From assembly GCA_947063855.1 (NCBI GenBank), contig CAMSTW010000022.1, positions 1-45,035 of the forward strand: 45,035 nucleotides of DNA, written 5' to 3'. The stretch comes from an uncultured Dorea sp. (GTDB lineage Bacteria > Bacillota > Clostridia > Lachnospirales > Lachnospiraceae). A program made the translations under genes and the position numbers. The notes under the pieces were generated by a model, which saw only the letters and a list, made by a program, of their open reading frames with translations, had not been told where the DNA came from and made no database searches. Shown piece after piece: positions 23,545 to 32,086 of this stretch; the stretch's first letter is position 1; each line of letters opens with the position of its first letter.

Positions 23545-25677
23545 ATGGATAAAGAGATATTAAACTATACCCAGAACAGGGAATTATCGTGGCTTCGTTT
23601 CAACAAGAGGGTGTTAGAGGAGGCGCAGGATGCCTCCGTACCGCTCTTAGAGCGTATGAAGTTCGTTGCGATCTTCAGCAGCAACCTGGATGAGTTCTTC
23701 ATGATCCGGGTCGGAAGTCTGTTTGATATGGCTCATACAGATGCGAACCGGAGGGACAGCCGGTCCGGTATGACGCCCAAGGAACAGCTGGATAAGATCT
23801 TCGAGGCAGTGGCGCCGCTTTATAAGGAGCGGGATAAGGCTTATGCCGAGATCAAGAAGCAGCTGGGACCTTACGGGATCTGCGGGCTGAACTTCAAGGA
23901 GCTTGAGCAGAATGAGAAGAAATACGTAAAGAAGTATTTCAAGGACCAGATTCTGCCGGTGCTCTCCCCCCAGATTGTAGACGCCAATCATCCTTTCCCG
24001 CATCTGCTGAACAAAGAGGTCTATGTGACTGCGAACCTGCGGTTTAAGGAGAAGTCCAATTCGAAGACTATGATGGGGATTGTTCCGATTCCGCAGTTTG
24101 TGTCGGATGTTTTATATCTTCCGGGACATGACATCCGTTATATCCGTATGGAGAAGGTAATCATGGAGCATCTGGATCTGGTTTTCTCAAAATACGACGT
24201 ATCAGACCCGAACTATATCTGTGTGACAAGGAACGCGGATATTGCGCCGGACGACGAGGCGTTGGAGGTCAGCGATGATTTCCGTTATCTGATGAAGGAG
24301 ACTTTACATAAGAGACGTAAGATGGCCGTGGTACGCCTGGAGATTGCGGAGAAGTTAAAGCCCGACATGGAGGCATATTTCTGTGAGAAGTTAAATATCG
24401 GACCGCATCAGATCTTCCGGACGAAGATACCCATGAAGCTTGCGTTTATATTTGCAATCAGTGACAAGCTGCCGGAATCCATGAAGCGTTCCCTGATCTA
24501 TCAGCCGTTTACGCCGCAGAATTCACCCCATGTGCTGGACGGGAATGTGATGCGTCAGGTGAAGCGCAGGGATATCCTGTTGTATTATCCGTATGAGAGT
24601 ATGAATCCATTTCTTAAGATGATCAAGGAGGCTTCGGTGGATCCAAACGTCATGACCATCAAGATTACCATCTACCGGCTTGCCAAGAAAGCGCGTCTTG
24701 TGGAGTATCTGTGCGCGGCGGCCGAGAACGGGAAGGATGTGACGGTTCTGATCGAGCTTCGGGCAAGGTTCGACGAGCAGAACAACATCGATTGGTCCGA
24801 GCGGATGGAGGAAGCAGGATGCCGTGTGATCTATGGCTTCGAGTCTTATAAGGTGCATTCCAAGATCTGTCTGATCACCTACCGTAACCGGAATGAGATA
24901 CAGTATATCACCCAGATCGGGAGCGGCAATTATAATGAGAAGACGGCGGCCATGTATACCGATCTGTCGCTGATCACTTCGAATCCGGCGATCGGAAAGG
25001 ATGCGGCCGAGTTCTTCAAGAACATGTCTATCGGGAACCTGGACGGAAGCTACGAGCATCTGATCGTAGCGCCCACGAGTCTGAAGCAGAAGGTGCTCTA
25101 TATGATCAATGAAGAGATCAAGAAGGGGAATGGCGGCAGGGTCATCATGAAGATGAATTCTCTGACGGACGTGGATTTTATCAGCAAGATCTGCGAGGCG
25201 TCCAGGGCCGGCGTGAAAGTAGATCTCATCGTCCGCGGAATCTGCTGTCTGCTTCCGGGAGTACCGGGATACACGGAGAATGTAAGGGTGATGAGTATCG
25301 TGGGCAGGTATCTGGAGCATGCGCGTATCTTCAGCTTCGGGCTTGGCGCGCAGCAGAAGGTATATATCGGTTCTGCGGACATGATGACAAGGAATACCGA
25401 GAAGCGGGTAGAGGTTGCGTGTCCGATCCTGGATGATAAGATCCGGCGTCAGATTAACCATTATCTGAAGATTATGCTGGGAGATAATGTGAAGGCCAGG
25501 GTACTCTTAAGCGATGGTTCTTATGTGAAGCGGAAGGCGTCAGAGCCTGTGGTGGATTCGCAGGCAGCGTTCATGTATGAGGCGGTTCACGCCAGAAGGG
25601 AAGAACCAAAGGAGGAGAGAACGCCTGTTGGCGAGTGGCTCAGAGGCCTCATCAGGACGGTGAGAAGGCAGCCGTGA
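23545..25677 (+). CDS. ppk1: Polyphosphate kinase 1
   Basis: 710 aa, normal for PPK1. It reversibly transfers the terminal phosphate of ATP to polyphosphate. The N-terminal domain opens with NRELSWLRFNKRVLEEA; the catalytic half resembles phospholipase D, with the phospho-accepting His438 in YKVHSKICLIT and GSGNYNEKTAAMYTDLSL following. A second conserved region is YIGSADMMTRNTEKRVEVA. The C-terminal tail is Arg-rich. The start has GAGGTG in front. The stop codon lies inside the first unit of a 31-bp direct repeat (25674-25737) that fills the gap to topB. Confidence 0.97.
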   Translation: MDKEILNYTQNRELSWLRFNKRVLEEAQDASVPLLERMKFVAIFSSNLDEFFMIRVGSLFDMAHTDANRRDSRSGMTPKEQLDKIFEAVAPLYKERDKAYAEIKKQLGPYGICGLNFKELEQNEKKYVKKYFKDQILPVLSPQIVDANHPFPHLLNKEVYVTANLRFKEKSNSKTMMGIVPIPQFVSDVLYLPGHDIRYIRMEKVIMEHLDLVFSKYDVSDPNYICVTRNADIAPDDEALEVSDDFRYLMKETLHKRRKMAVVRLEIAEKLKPDMEAYFCEKLNIGPHQIFRTKIPMKLAFIFAISDKLPESMKRSLIYQPFTPQNSPHVLDGNVMRQVKRRDILLYYPYESMNPFLKMIKEASVDPNVMTIKITIYRLAKKARLVEYLCAAAENGKDVTVLIELRARFDEQNNIDWSERMEEAGCRVIYGFESYKVHSKICLITYRNRNEIQYITQIGSGNYNEKTAAMYTDLSLITSNPAIGKDAAEFFKNMSIGNLDGSYEHLIVAPTSLKQKVLYMINEEIKKGNGGRVIMKMNSLTDVDFISKICEASRAGVKVDLIVRGICCLLPGVPGYTENVRVMSIVGRYLEHARIFSFGLGAQQKVYIGSADMMTRNTEKRVEVACPILDDKIRRQINHYLKIMLGDNVKARVLLSDGSYVKRKASEPVVDSQAAFMYEAVHARREEPKEERTPVGEWLRGLIRTVRRQP

Positions 25678-25737
25678 TCCATTTGGAGCAGAGATAGAAA
25701 ACAGTTGTGATTCATTTGGGGCAGAGACAGAAAACAG
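25674..25737. repeat. Two imperfect 31-bp direct repeats at the ppk1 stop
   Basis: Units at 25674-25704 and 25707-25737 share CATTTGG.GCAGAGA.AGAAAACAG with three differences. The first unit includes the ppk1 TGA. They occupy most of the spacer before topB. Function unknown. Confidence 0.8.
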
Positions 25738-25759
25738 ATAGGAGAGAACAAGCATTTAT

Positions 25760-27841
25760 ATGGGGAAATCACTTTATATAGCGGAGAAGCCCAGCGTGGC
25801 GCAGGAATTTGCCAGGGCGCTGAAGATTAAGGCGAGGCGGGGAGACGGATACCTGGAGTCAGAAGAAGCGGTCGTGACCTGGTGCGTCGGACATCTGGTG
25901 ACCATGAGCTATCCGGAGGCGTATGATCCGGGTCTTAAAAGGTGGAGTCTTGAGACTCTGCCTTTTATACCCGGGGAGTTCAAGTATGAGGTGATCCCGG
26001 CCGTGGCAAAGCAGTTTCGGATTGTCTCGGGGCTTCTGAACCGGAAGGACGTGGAGCGGATCTATGTGTGTACGGACTCCGGACGGGAGGGGGAATACAT
26101 CTACCGTCTGGTGGAGCAGCAGGCAAATGTGCGGGGAAAGGAACGCCGGAGAGTCTGGATCGATTCCCAGACGGAGGAAGAGATCTTAAGGGGGATCCGG
26201 GAGGCAAAGGATCTTAGAGAGTATGATAATCTGTCAGCCTCCGCCTATCTTCGGGCGAAGGAGGATTACCTGATGGGGATTAATTTCTCGCGCCTGCTGA
26301 CCCTGAAGTACGGGAACAGTATTTCCAATTATCTGAACACAAAGTATTCGGTCATATCCGTGGGAAGGGTCATGACCTGTGTGCTTGGCATGGTGGTCCG
26401 CAGGGAGCGGGAGATCCGTGAGTTTGTGGAGACGCCCTTTTACCGGGTTGTCAGTATGAACGGCGGGCCCGGCCAGACGTTTGAGGGAGAATGGAGGGCG
26501 GTCAAGGGCTCCCGGTGGTTCGAGTCCTTTGACCTCTATAAGGAGAACGGCTTTAAGAAGAAGGAGAAAGCGAAGGAGCTGATTGCATACTTAAGCGGGG
26601 AGCAGCCGATGACCTGCCAGATTATTTCCATAGAGAAGAAGAAGGAGAAGAAGAATCCGCCGCTCCTTTTCAATCTTGCGGAATTGCAGAACGAGTGCTC
26701 GAAGAGATTCAAGATCAGCCCGGATGAGACACTCAGGATCGTACAGGAATTGTATGAGAAGAAGCTGGTGACCTATCCAAGAACCGATGCAAGAGTCTTG
26801 TCCACGGCGGTGGCCAAAGAGATCCATAAGAATCTGAACGGGCTTATGAAGTATGAGCCTGCGGTGCCTTATCTTAAGGATATCGTGGGATTCGGAAGCC
26901 ATAAGGGCATTGAGAAGACCAGGTATGTGGATGACAGGCAGATTACGGACCACTACGCTGTCATTCCCACCGGGCAGGGACTGAATGTTCTGGCTTCCCT
27001 TCCGGCTCTGTCCGGGCGGGTGTACGACGTGATCGTGAGGAGATTCTTAAGTATCTTCTATCCGCCGGCTGTCTATCAGAAGATTGCGGTCGTGACGAAG
27101 ATGAAGGAGGAGTCCTTCTTTGCAAGCTTCAAGGTGCTGGCGGAGGAAGGATACCTGAAGGTGGCGGGGATTCCGGGAAAGAAGAAGGAAGCTTCTGCGC
27201 CGGGCAGGGAGACGGAGGCGGAGGCCAAAGGAGGAGACCGGGACAGGGAGCCAGGGGCAGATGCTTTGGAGCCAGGAGAGGAACAGAGCACAGACGCGGC
27301 GTTTTTCCAGAAGATACAGGCGCTTAAGAAGGGGATGGTGCTTCCGGTTGAGGCTCTGAAGATCAGGGAAGGGAAGACCTCCCCGCCCAAGCGGTATAAT
27401 TCCGGTTCTATGATTCTTGCCATGGAGAACGCAGGGCAGCTGATAGAGGATGAGGAGCTTAGGGCGCAGATCAAGGGAAGCGGCATAGGAACCAGCGCCA
27501 CAAGAGGAGAGATTCTTAAGAAGCTGTTCAACATCAAGTATCTGGCGCTGAATCAGAAGACCCAGATCGTCACGCCGACCCTTCTTGGAGAGATGATCTT
27601 CGATGTGGTGGAGCATTCCATCAAGTCGCTTCTGAATCCCGAGCTTACGGCCAGCTGGGAGAAGGGGCTTACCTATGTGGCCGGCGGAGAGATTACGCCG
27701 GATGAGTATATGAAGAAGCTTAATCATTTTATCATAAGCCGGACGGAGGGCGTGAAGGGGCTCTATAACCAGAGGGAGCTTCTGGCGTGCTACAATAAAG
27801 CGGCCGAGGCCTATAAGAAACCAGCTAAAAAGCAGAAGTGA
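25760..27841 (+). CDS. topB: DNA topoisomerase III (type IA)
   Basis: 693 aa. The N-terminal Toprim domain starts SLYIAEKPSVAQEFA with CTDSGREGEYIYRLV as the acidic metal motif. The type IA core has the active-site Tyr339 in KLVTYPRTDARVLS. A charged linker with EAEAKGGDRDREPGA lies at about 475-510, after which the core resumes (GSGIGTSATRGEILKKL). No C-terminal zinc fingers follow. It decatenates and relaxes negatively supercoiled DNA. Similar genes occur both as housekeeping copies and on conjugative elements; here the core-gene neighbours favour a chromosomal copy. The ribosome binding site (GGAGAG) is rather far from ATG. Confidence 0.95.
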   Translation: MGKSLYIAEKPSVAQEFARALKIKARRGDGYLESEEAVVTWCVGHLVTMSYPEAYDPGLKRWSLETLPFIPGEFKYEVIPAVAKQFRIVSGLLNRKDVERIYVCTDSGREGEYIYRLVEQQANVRGKERRRVWIDSQTEEEILRGIREAKDLREYDNLSASAYLRAKEDYLMGINFSRLLTLKYGNSISNYLNTKYSVISVGRVMTCVLGMVVRREREIREFVETPFYRVVSMNGGPGQTFEGEWRAVKGSRWFESFDLYKENGFKKKEKAKELIAYLSGEQPMTCQIISIEKKKEKKNPPLLFNLAELQNECSKRFKISPDETLRIVQELYEKKLVTYPRTDARVLSTAVAKEIHKNLNGLMKYEPAVPYLKDIVGFGSHKGIEKTRYVDDRQITDHYAVIPTGQGLNVLASLPALSGRVYDVIVRRFLSIFYPPAVYQKIAVVTKMKEESFFASFKVLAEEGYLKVAGIPGKKKEASAPGRETEAEAKGGDRDREPGADALEPGEEQSTDAAFFQKIQALKKGMVLPVEALKIREGKTSPPKRYNSGSMILAMENAGQLIEDEELRAQIKGSGIGTSATRGEILKKLFNIKYLALNQKTQIVTPTLLGEMIFDVVEHSIKSLLNPELTASWEKGLTYVAGGEITPDEYMKKLNHFIISRTEGVKGLYNQRELLACYNKAAEAYKKPAKKQK

Positions 27842-27938
27842 TAAGCCGGATGGAAAAAGTGTGTGCGGCTGCCGGAAGATGTGGTAGAATAGTAGGGAAG
27901 GCATACATGGAGAGCAGAAAGAGAGGTAGACAGTTGCT

Positions 27939-28610
27939 ATGAAGGAATTAACAGTCAAGGAGTTATACACATTGGAGGAGACCATTGCGAAGGATATCTT
28001 CGAGGGAGTGACGTATCCCTGGGAGGTGCTTCCGAAGATCGGCGCGTTCATCCTGAAGCTTGGCGAGACACTTCCGGCGGATGAGTATGATAAGGCAGGC
28101 GAGGATGTGTGGATCGCCAAGTCTGCGCATGTATTTGAGTCCGCATATATCCACGGACCCGCGATCATCGGAAAGAATGCAGAGGTAAGGCAGTGTGCGT
28201 TCATCCGCGGGAATGCGATCGTAGGCGAGGGCGCCGTGGTCGGGAATTCGACAGAGCTTAAGAATGTAATCCTGTTCAATAAGGTTCAGGTGCCCCATTA
28301 TAACTATGTGGGTGATTCTATCCTTGGATACAAGGCGCACATGGGCGCAGGATCGATCACGTCCAATGTAAAGTCGGATAAGAAGTTGGTTGTGGTAAAG
28401 ACCCCGCAGGGGAATATCGAGACGGGGATCAAGAAGTTCGGAGCCATGCTTGGCGACGAGGTAGAGGTAGGCTGCGGCACGGTCCTGAATCCGGGAAGCG
28501 TGGTGGGAAGCCATACCAACATCTATCCGCTCTCCAGCGTCAGAGGATACGTGCCGGCAGGCAGTATCTATAAGAAGCAGGGAGAGGTCGTGGAGAAGAT
28601 TGCAGAGTAA
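27939..28610 (+). CDS. Left-handed beta-helix (hexapeptide repeat) protein, GlmU-like acyl/nucleotidyltransferase fold
   Basis: 223 aa from ATG 27939. After a short helical N-terminus, residues about 70-200 show imperfect hexapeptide repeats (VWIAKSAHVFESAYIHGPA, then IIGKNAEVRQCAFIRGNAIV and VGEGAVVGNSTELKNVI) ending in VEVGCGTVLNPGSVVGSHTN. This matches the C-terminal half of GlmU-type proteins without the pyrophosphorylase domain. Databases usually call such clostridial proteins UDP-N-acetylglucosamine pyrophosphorylase, which the missing N-terminal domain does not support. Probable role: sugar acetyltransferase or a binding protein of the fold. Confidence 0.8.
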   Translation: MKELTVKELYTLEETIAKDIFEGVTYPWEVLPKIGAFILKLGETLPADEYDKAGEDVWIAKSAHVFESAYIHGPAIIGKNAEVRQCAFIRGNAIVGEGAVVGNSTELKNVILFNKVQVPHYNYVGDSILGYKAHMGAGSITSNVKSDKKLVVVKTPQGNIETGIKKFGAMLGDEVEVGCGTVLNPGSVVGSHTNIYPLSSVRGYVPAGSIYKKQGEVVEKIAE

Positions 28611-28648
28611 GAGCCTGCAGAAGTAAGATAACAGGAGGTCGGTAAAAG

Positions 28649-29551
28649 ATGCATAAGATAGGTTTTATAGGCGTCGGGATCATGGGAAAATCCATGGTAC
28701 GCAACCTGATGAAGTCCGGGTTTGAGCTTCATATCTATGCCAGGACAAAGGAGAAGGTAGAAGACGTAATCGGCGAGGGTGCGATCTTCCACGAGTCGGT
28801 CGGGGAGTGTGTCGGCGGTTGTGAGGCGGTGATTACCATCGTCGGATTCCCTCAGGATGTGGAAGAGGTGTATTTCGATACGGGCAATATTCTGGACAGT
28901 GCGGATGAAGGCGCATATCTGATTGATATGACCACCACCAGTCCGATGCTGGCTAAGAAGATCTTCGAAGCGGGAAGCGGGAAGGGCTTCCATGTGCTGG
29001 ATGCGCCGGTGACGGGCGGAGACGGCGGAGCGAAGGCGGGAACCTTGTCAATTCTTGTCGGCGGCAGGAAGGAAGATTATGAGGCGTGCATGCCTTTGTT
29101 CGAGGCGATGGGAACGAATATCAACTATCAGGGAGAGGCAGGATGCGGACAGCATGCCAAGCTTGCGAATCAGATCATGATTGCAGGCGCGCTCTCAGGC
29201 GTCTGCGAGGCTCTGACCTATGCGAAGGCCAAGGGGCTTGATCTTAAGGTTCTTCTTGATTCCGTATCCACCGGAGCGGCGGGCAGCAGGCAGCTCGATA
29301 CCTTTGGACCAAAGATACTGGCAGAGGATTATGCGCCGGGCTTCTTCATGAAGCATTTCATCAAGGACATGACGCTGGCGCTGACAGAAGCGAATATGAG
29401 CGGGCTGTGTCTGGATGTGTTAAGTCAGGCGCTGGCGAATTATGAAGAACTGGCTGCCGAAGGCTACGGCAATCTTGGGACCCAGGCGCTGATGAAGTAT
29501 TATGAAGAGACTATGGACGACGGCAAAGATGAGGAAGAGACGGCAGATTAA
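28649..29551 (+). CDS. NAD(P)-dependent beta-hydroxyacid dehydrogenase (GarR/3-hydroxyisobutyrate dehydrogenase family)
   Basis: 300 aa from ATG 28649 behind AGGAGG. The N-terminal Rossmann fold begins IGFIGVGIMGKSMVRNLMKS. The substrate-binding motif is DAPVTGGDGGAKAGTLSILV, and the catalytic Lys is in GQHAKLANQIMIAGALSGVC. The family reduces or oxidises short beta-hydroxy acids such as tartronate semialdehyde or 3-hydroxyisobutyrate; the exact substrate cannot be read from the sequence. Immediate neighbours (hexapeptide protein, methylglyoxal synthase) are on the same strand with short gaps, which hints at carbonyl or sugar-acid metabolism but does not settle it. Confidence 0.9.
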   Translation: MHKIGFIGVGIMGKSMVRNLMKSGFELHIYARTKEKVEDVIGEGAIFHESVGECVGGCEAVITIVGFPQDVEEVYFDTGNILDSADEGAYLIDMTTTSPMLAKKIFEAGSGKGFHVLDAPVTGGDGGAKAGTLSILVGGRKEDYEACMPLFEAMGTNINYQGEAGCGQHAKLANQIMIAGALSGVCEALTYAKAKGLDLKVLLDSVSTGAAGSRQLDTFGPKILAEDYAPGFFMKHFIKDMTLALTEANMSGLCLDVLSQALANYEELAAEGYGNLGTQALMKYYEETMDDGKDEEETAD

Positions 29552-29609
29552 TGGAAAGATGTACTGGTCCGTTTCATTCGTCTGGTGATAGAGAAAGGAG
29601 AGAAGAATT

Positions 29610-30086
29610 ATGGCAAACGATAATTTTGTAACATTTGAGATAGGAAAGACGAAGCATATCGCGCTGGTGGCGCATGACGGCAAGAAGAAGGAGCTGGTAG
29701 AGTGGTGCGACCGCAATAAGGAGATACTAAAAGGGCATTTCTTATGTGGAACGGGAACGACGGCCAGACTCATTGCGGAGAAGACAGGGCTTCCGGTGAA
29801 GGGATATAACAGCGGCCCGCTTGGAGGAGACCAGCAGATTGGTGCGAAGATTGTGGAAGGACAGATTGATTTCATGATTTTTTTGTGGGATCCGCTTGCC
29901 GCACAGCCGCACGATCCGGATGTGAAGGCGCTTCTGCGTATCGCGGTAGTATATGATATCCCGATTGCCAATAATCTTGCGACTGCGGATTTCATGCTGA
30001 ATTCCAGGTACATGGAAGGAACTTATAACCGGACGGTAGAGAACTTCAATAAGACGATTCAGGAACGTGTAGAAAAGATGAAGTAG
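29610..30086 (+). CDS. mgsA: Methylglyoxal synthase
   Basis: 158 aa from ATG 29610 behind AAAGGAGAGAAG. It converts dihydroxyacetone phosphate to methylglyoxal and phosphate, a bypass of lower glycolysis under phosphate limitation. Motifs: [16 protein letters not shown], the phosphate-binding [22 protein letters not shown] with its catalytic Asp region, and [18 protein letters not shown]. The length is slightly above the E. coli enzyme. It lies in a run of same-strand genes from argH to the NUDIX gene. Confidence 0.96.
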   Translation: MANDNFVTFEIGKTKHIALVAHDGKKKELVEWCDRNKEILKGHFLCGTGTTARLIAEKTGLPVKGYNSGPLGGDQQIGAKIVEGQIDFMIFLWDPLAAQPHDPDVKALLRIAVVYDIPIANNLATADFMLNSRYMEGTYNRTVENFNKTIQERVEKMK

Positions 30087-30111
30087 AGATGAGACAGGGT
30101 GGGCAGGAAGA

Positions 30112-30654
30112 ATGAGTGAAGACATAAAACGAGTAGGAAGAGAGCTGGCATATAAGGGCACCATTCTGGATGTCTATGTGGACCATATGGAATTCGCCAA
30201 CGGCAATACCGCCGACTGGGATTTTATCCATCACGACGGGGCGGCGGCCGTCGTGCCGGTGATGGACGACGGAAGGATCCTTATGGTCCGGCAGTACCGG
30301 AATGCGTTGGAGCGGGAGACGCTGGAGATCCCGGCAGGGAAGCTGGATACGCCAAATGAGCCGGGACTTACATGCGCCTTAAGGGAGCTGGAGGAGGAGA
30401 CCGGATACAGGTCAGAGAATCTTGAGTGGCTTCTGACGCTGCGGACTACGGTGGCATTCTGTAACGAGAGGATAGAGATCTATGTGGCGAAGGATCTGAT
30501 ACCCTCCCACCAGCATCTGGATGAAGATGAGTTTGTGGATGTGAAGACGTACTCTGTCGACGAGCTCAAAGAGATGATCTTCTCCGGACAGATTGAAGAT
30601 TCCAAGACGATTGCGGCCATACTGGCATATGATTTGAAGTATATACGAATATAA
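30112..30654 (+). CDS. NUDIX hydrolase, ADP-ribose pyrophosphatase type
   Basis: 180 aa from ATG 30112 behind GGGCAGGAAGA. An N-terminal beta-rich segment precedes AAAVVPVMDDGRILMVRQYR, typical of ADP-ribose pyrophosphatases. The Nudix box reads GKLDTPNEPGLTCALRELEE followed by ETGY; compared with the standard GX5EX7REUXEEXGU it has one additional residue before the first Glu. It likely hydrolyses ADP-ribose or related sugar nucleotides with magnesium. Confidence 0.93.
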   Translation: MSEDIKRVGRELAYKGTILDVYVDHMEFANGNTADWDFIHHDGAAAVVPVMDDGRILMVRQYRNALERETLEIPAGKLDTPNEPGLTCALRELEEETGYRSENLEWLLTLRTTVAFCNERIEIYVAKDLIPSHQHLDEDEFVDVKTYSVDELKEMIFSGQIEDSKTIAAILAYDLKYIRI

Positions 30655-30703
30655 TGGATTACCCGGCATATAATGAAGTATCTTGGCAAAGGGAGGAACG
30701 TTT

Positions 30704-31243
30704 GTGAGGATACGGGAAAACAAAAAGTTTTTGGCTGTGTTTTGTATGCTGGGTTTTTTTGCTGGAATCATCTATGCGAACCTTATGTCTAAGGATTACA
30801 TTGCAAGCATAGGGATATTCAATGAGTTCTTTCTGGATCAGTACAGTCAGGCAGAGATTGACGTCATGGAATACATGTGGTATGTGATCCGGATCAGGGT
30901 GACGCCGGTGATACTGATCGCCGCGCTTGGAAGCACCAGGCTGCGCAGGGCCGTGGCGGCGGCGTTCCTGGCATGGACAGGCTTTGGCGGCGGGATGATC
31001 ATGACGTCGGCCGTACTTAAGATGGGAATCAAGGGGCTGATCCTGTGCCTGATTGCACTGACGCCGCATTTTATCTTCTACGCAGCAGGATATATGGTGC
31101 TTCTGTGGTATCTGTATACCTGTCCGGAGTCAAAATGGAATATGGCCAAGACGGTCAGCATGATACTGTTCATCACGGTGGGCGTCCTGCTGGAATGTTA
31201 TGTGAATCCGATTATCATGGAGCTCTTTCTAAAAACTCTGTGA
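30704..31243 (+). CDS. SpoIIM-like integral membrane protein
   Basis: 179 aa from GTG 30704 behind AAAGGGAGGAACGTTT; an in-frame start at 30683 lies before this site and is less likely. About five hydrophobic segments: FLAVFCMLGFFAGIIYANL, VTPVILIAALGS, AAFLAWTGFGGGMIMTSAVL, LILCLIALTPHFIFYAAGYM and MILFITVGVLLECYVNPII. The pattern, with HFIFYAAGY and a final CYVNP, resembles stage II sporulation protein M, part of the DMP engulfment complex in spore formers. Its 3' end overlaps the convergent peptidase gene by 15 bp. Confidence 0.75.
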   Translation: MRIRENKKFLAVFCMLGFFAGIIYANLMSKDYIASIGIFNEFFLDQYSQAEIDVMEYMWYVIRIRVTPVILIAALGSTRLRRAVAAAFLAWTGFGGGMIMTSAVLKMGIKGLILCLIALTPHFIFYAAGYMVLLWYLYTCPESKWNMAKTVSMILFITVGVLLECYVNPIIMELFLKTL

Positions 31244-31987
31244 AAAGAATTCACTGTACTGATACCATATTGTCCACACGCATAACCGGCAGTATTCTGC
31301 CTTTATGAACTGATACAGGTTCGGACATACTGCCAGAAGCCTGCCGGGATCTGCGATATACTGCCAGAAGCCTTCTGCGAAGAATTCCATCTTGTCTCTT
31401 ACACAGTCCGAACCATAAGACGCTATGAAGGTTGCAGACTCTGCGGCATAGATCGCGTCAAATTCCGGCATCTCCGTCACGAGCCCCATAAACAGGTCGA
31501 ACCAGTGTCCGATCTCATGGATGGGGGATTCATAGGCGGCGTCTAATCTCGATTCGATGAGGATCCGCTTCTCATCATAATTCGTGGTCGCCATGACCTT
31601 CCCGTATTGCCCGTCGTAGTAGGTCTGGTCGATATTCTTGTCGGTCACATAGACGGACCATCCGTCGTTCGTAAACATATTATGTATATTCGCCGGAAGC
31701 AGGGATAACTGCTGGTTCACAATCTCTACGATACCATCGTCTACATTGCCGTCCCTCTGGCATTGGATATATGTGACAGAATCATCTCTAAGATCCGTCC
31801 CTTCATAGGTAATCTGCGCCTTGGGCGTCTTAAGCTTTGCGAAATGAACTGCTGATTCCTCTTCTTTTTGCTGTCTGTAAAATAAAACTCCCGCGGCGCC
31901 AAAAAGGATAACGGACAGTACGATCAGGAAACAGACGAGTCTGCGCGCTCCTGTTTTTCTTGTGTTGTTTGTGATTGTTTCTTTCAT
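31229..31987 (-). CDS. Membrane-anchored zinc metallopeptidase with HEIGH motif (anthrax lethal-factor-like fold)
   Basis: 252 aa from ATG 31987 behind CAGGAGGCTTC. An uncleaved signal anchor lies at residues 16-36, so the rest faces outward. A zinc-binding site HEIGH is at 157-161 (HEIGHWFDLF), and a downstream EFFAEGFWQYI near 201-211 likely gives the third ligand. The arrangement recalls ATLF-like peptidases (anthrax toxin lethal factor catalytic fold), which in non-toxigenic Firmicutes include small sporulation- or envelope-linked enzymes. A toxin role is not suggested: no delivery partner or toxin domain is present. It overlaps the SpoIIM-like gene tail to tail. Confidence 0.75.
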   Translation of the reverse strand: MKETITNNTRKTGARRLVCFLIVLSVILFGAAGVLFYRQQKEEESAVHFAKLKTPKAQITYEGTDLRDDSVTYIQCQRDGNVDDGIVEIVNQQLSLLPANIHNMFTNDGWSVYVTDKNIDQTYYDGQYGKVMATTNYDEKRILIESRLDAAYESPIHEIGHWFDLFMGLVTEMPEFDAIYAAESATFIASYGSDCVRDKMEFFAEGFWQYIADPGRLLAVCPNLYQFIKAEYCRLCVWTIWYQYSEFFSQSF

Positions 31988-32086
31988 GAAGCCTCCTGTG
32001 TCTTATGGATTAGAAGTTTTCACTTCTATGTCTTTACCCGTACCCTATTGTAAAGGATTCTCCCGCTGATGTCTATGAAATCCTTC

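Noticed and set aside
31229-31987. Lethal-factor-like peptidase as a toxin
   Set aside because: It is a single short membrane-anchored enzyme without receptor-binding, pore-forming or secretion partners; an envelope or spore role is more likely.
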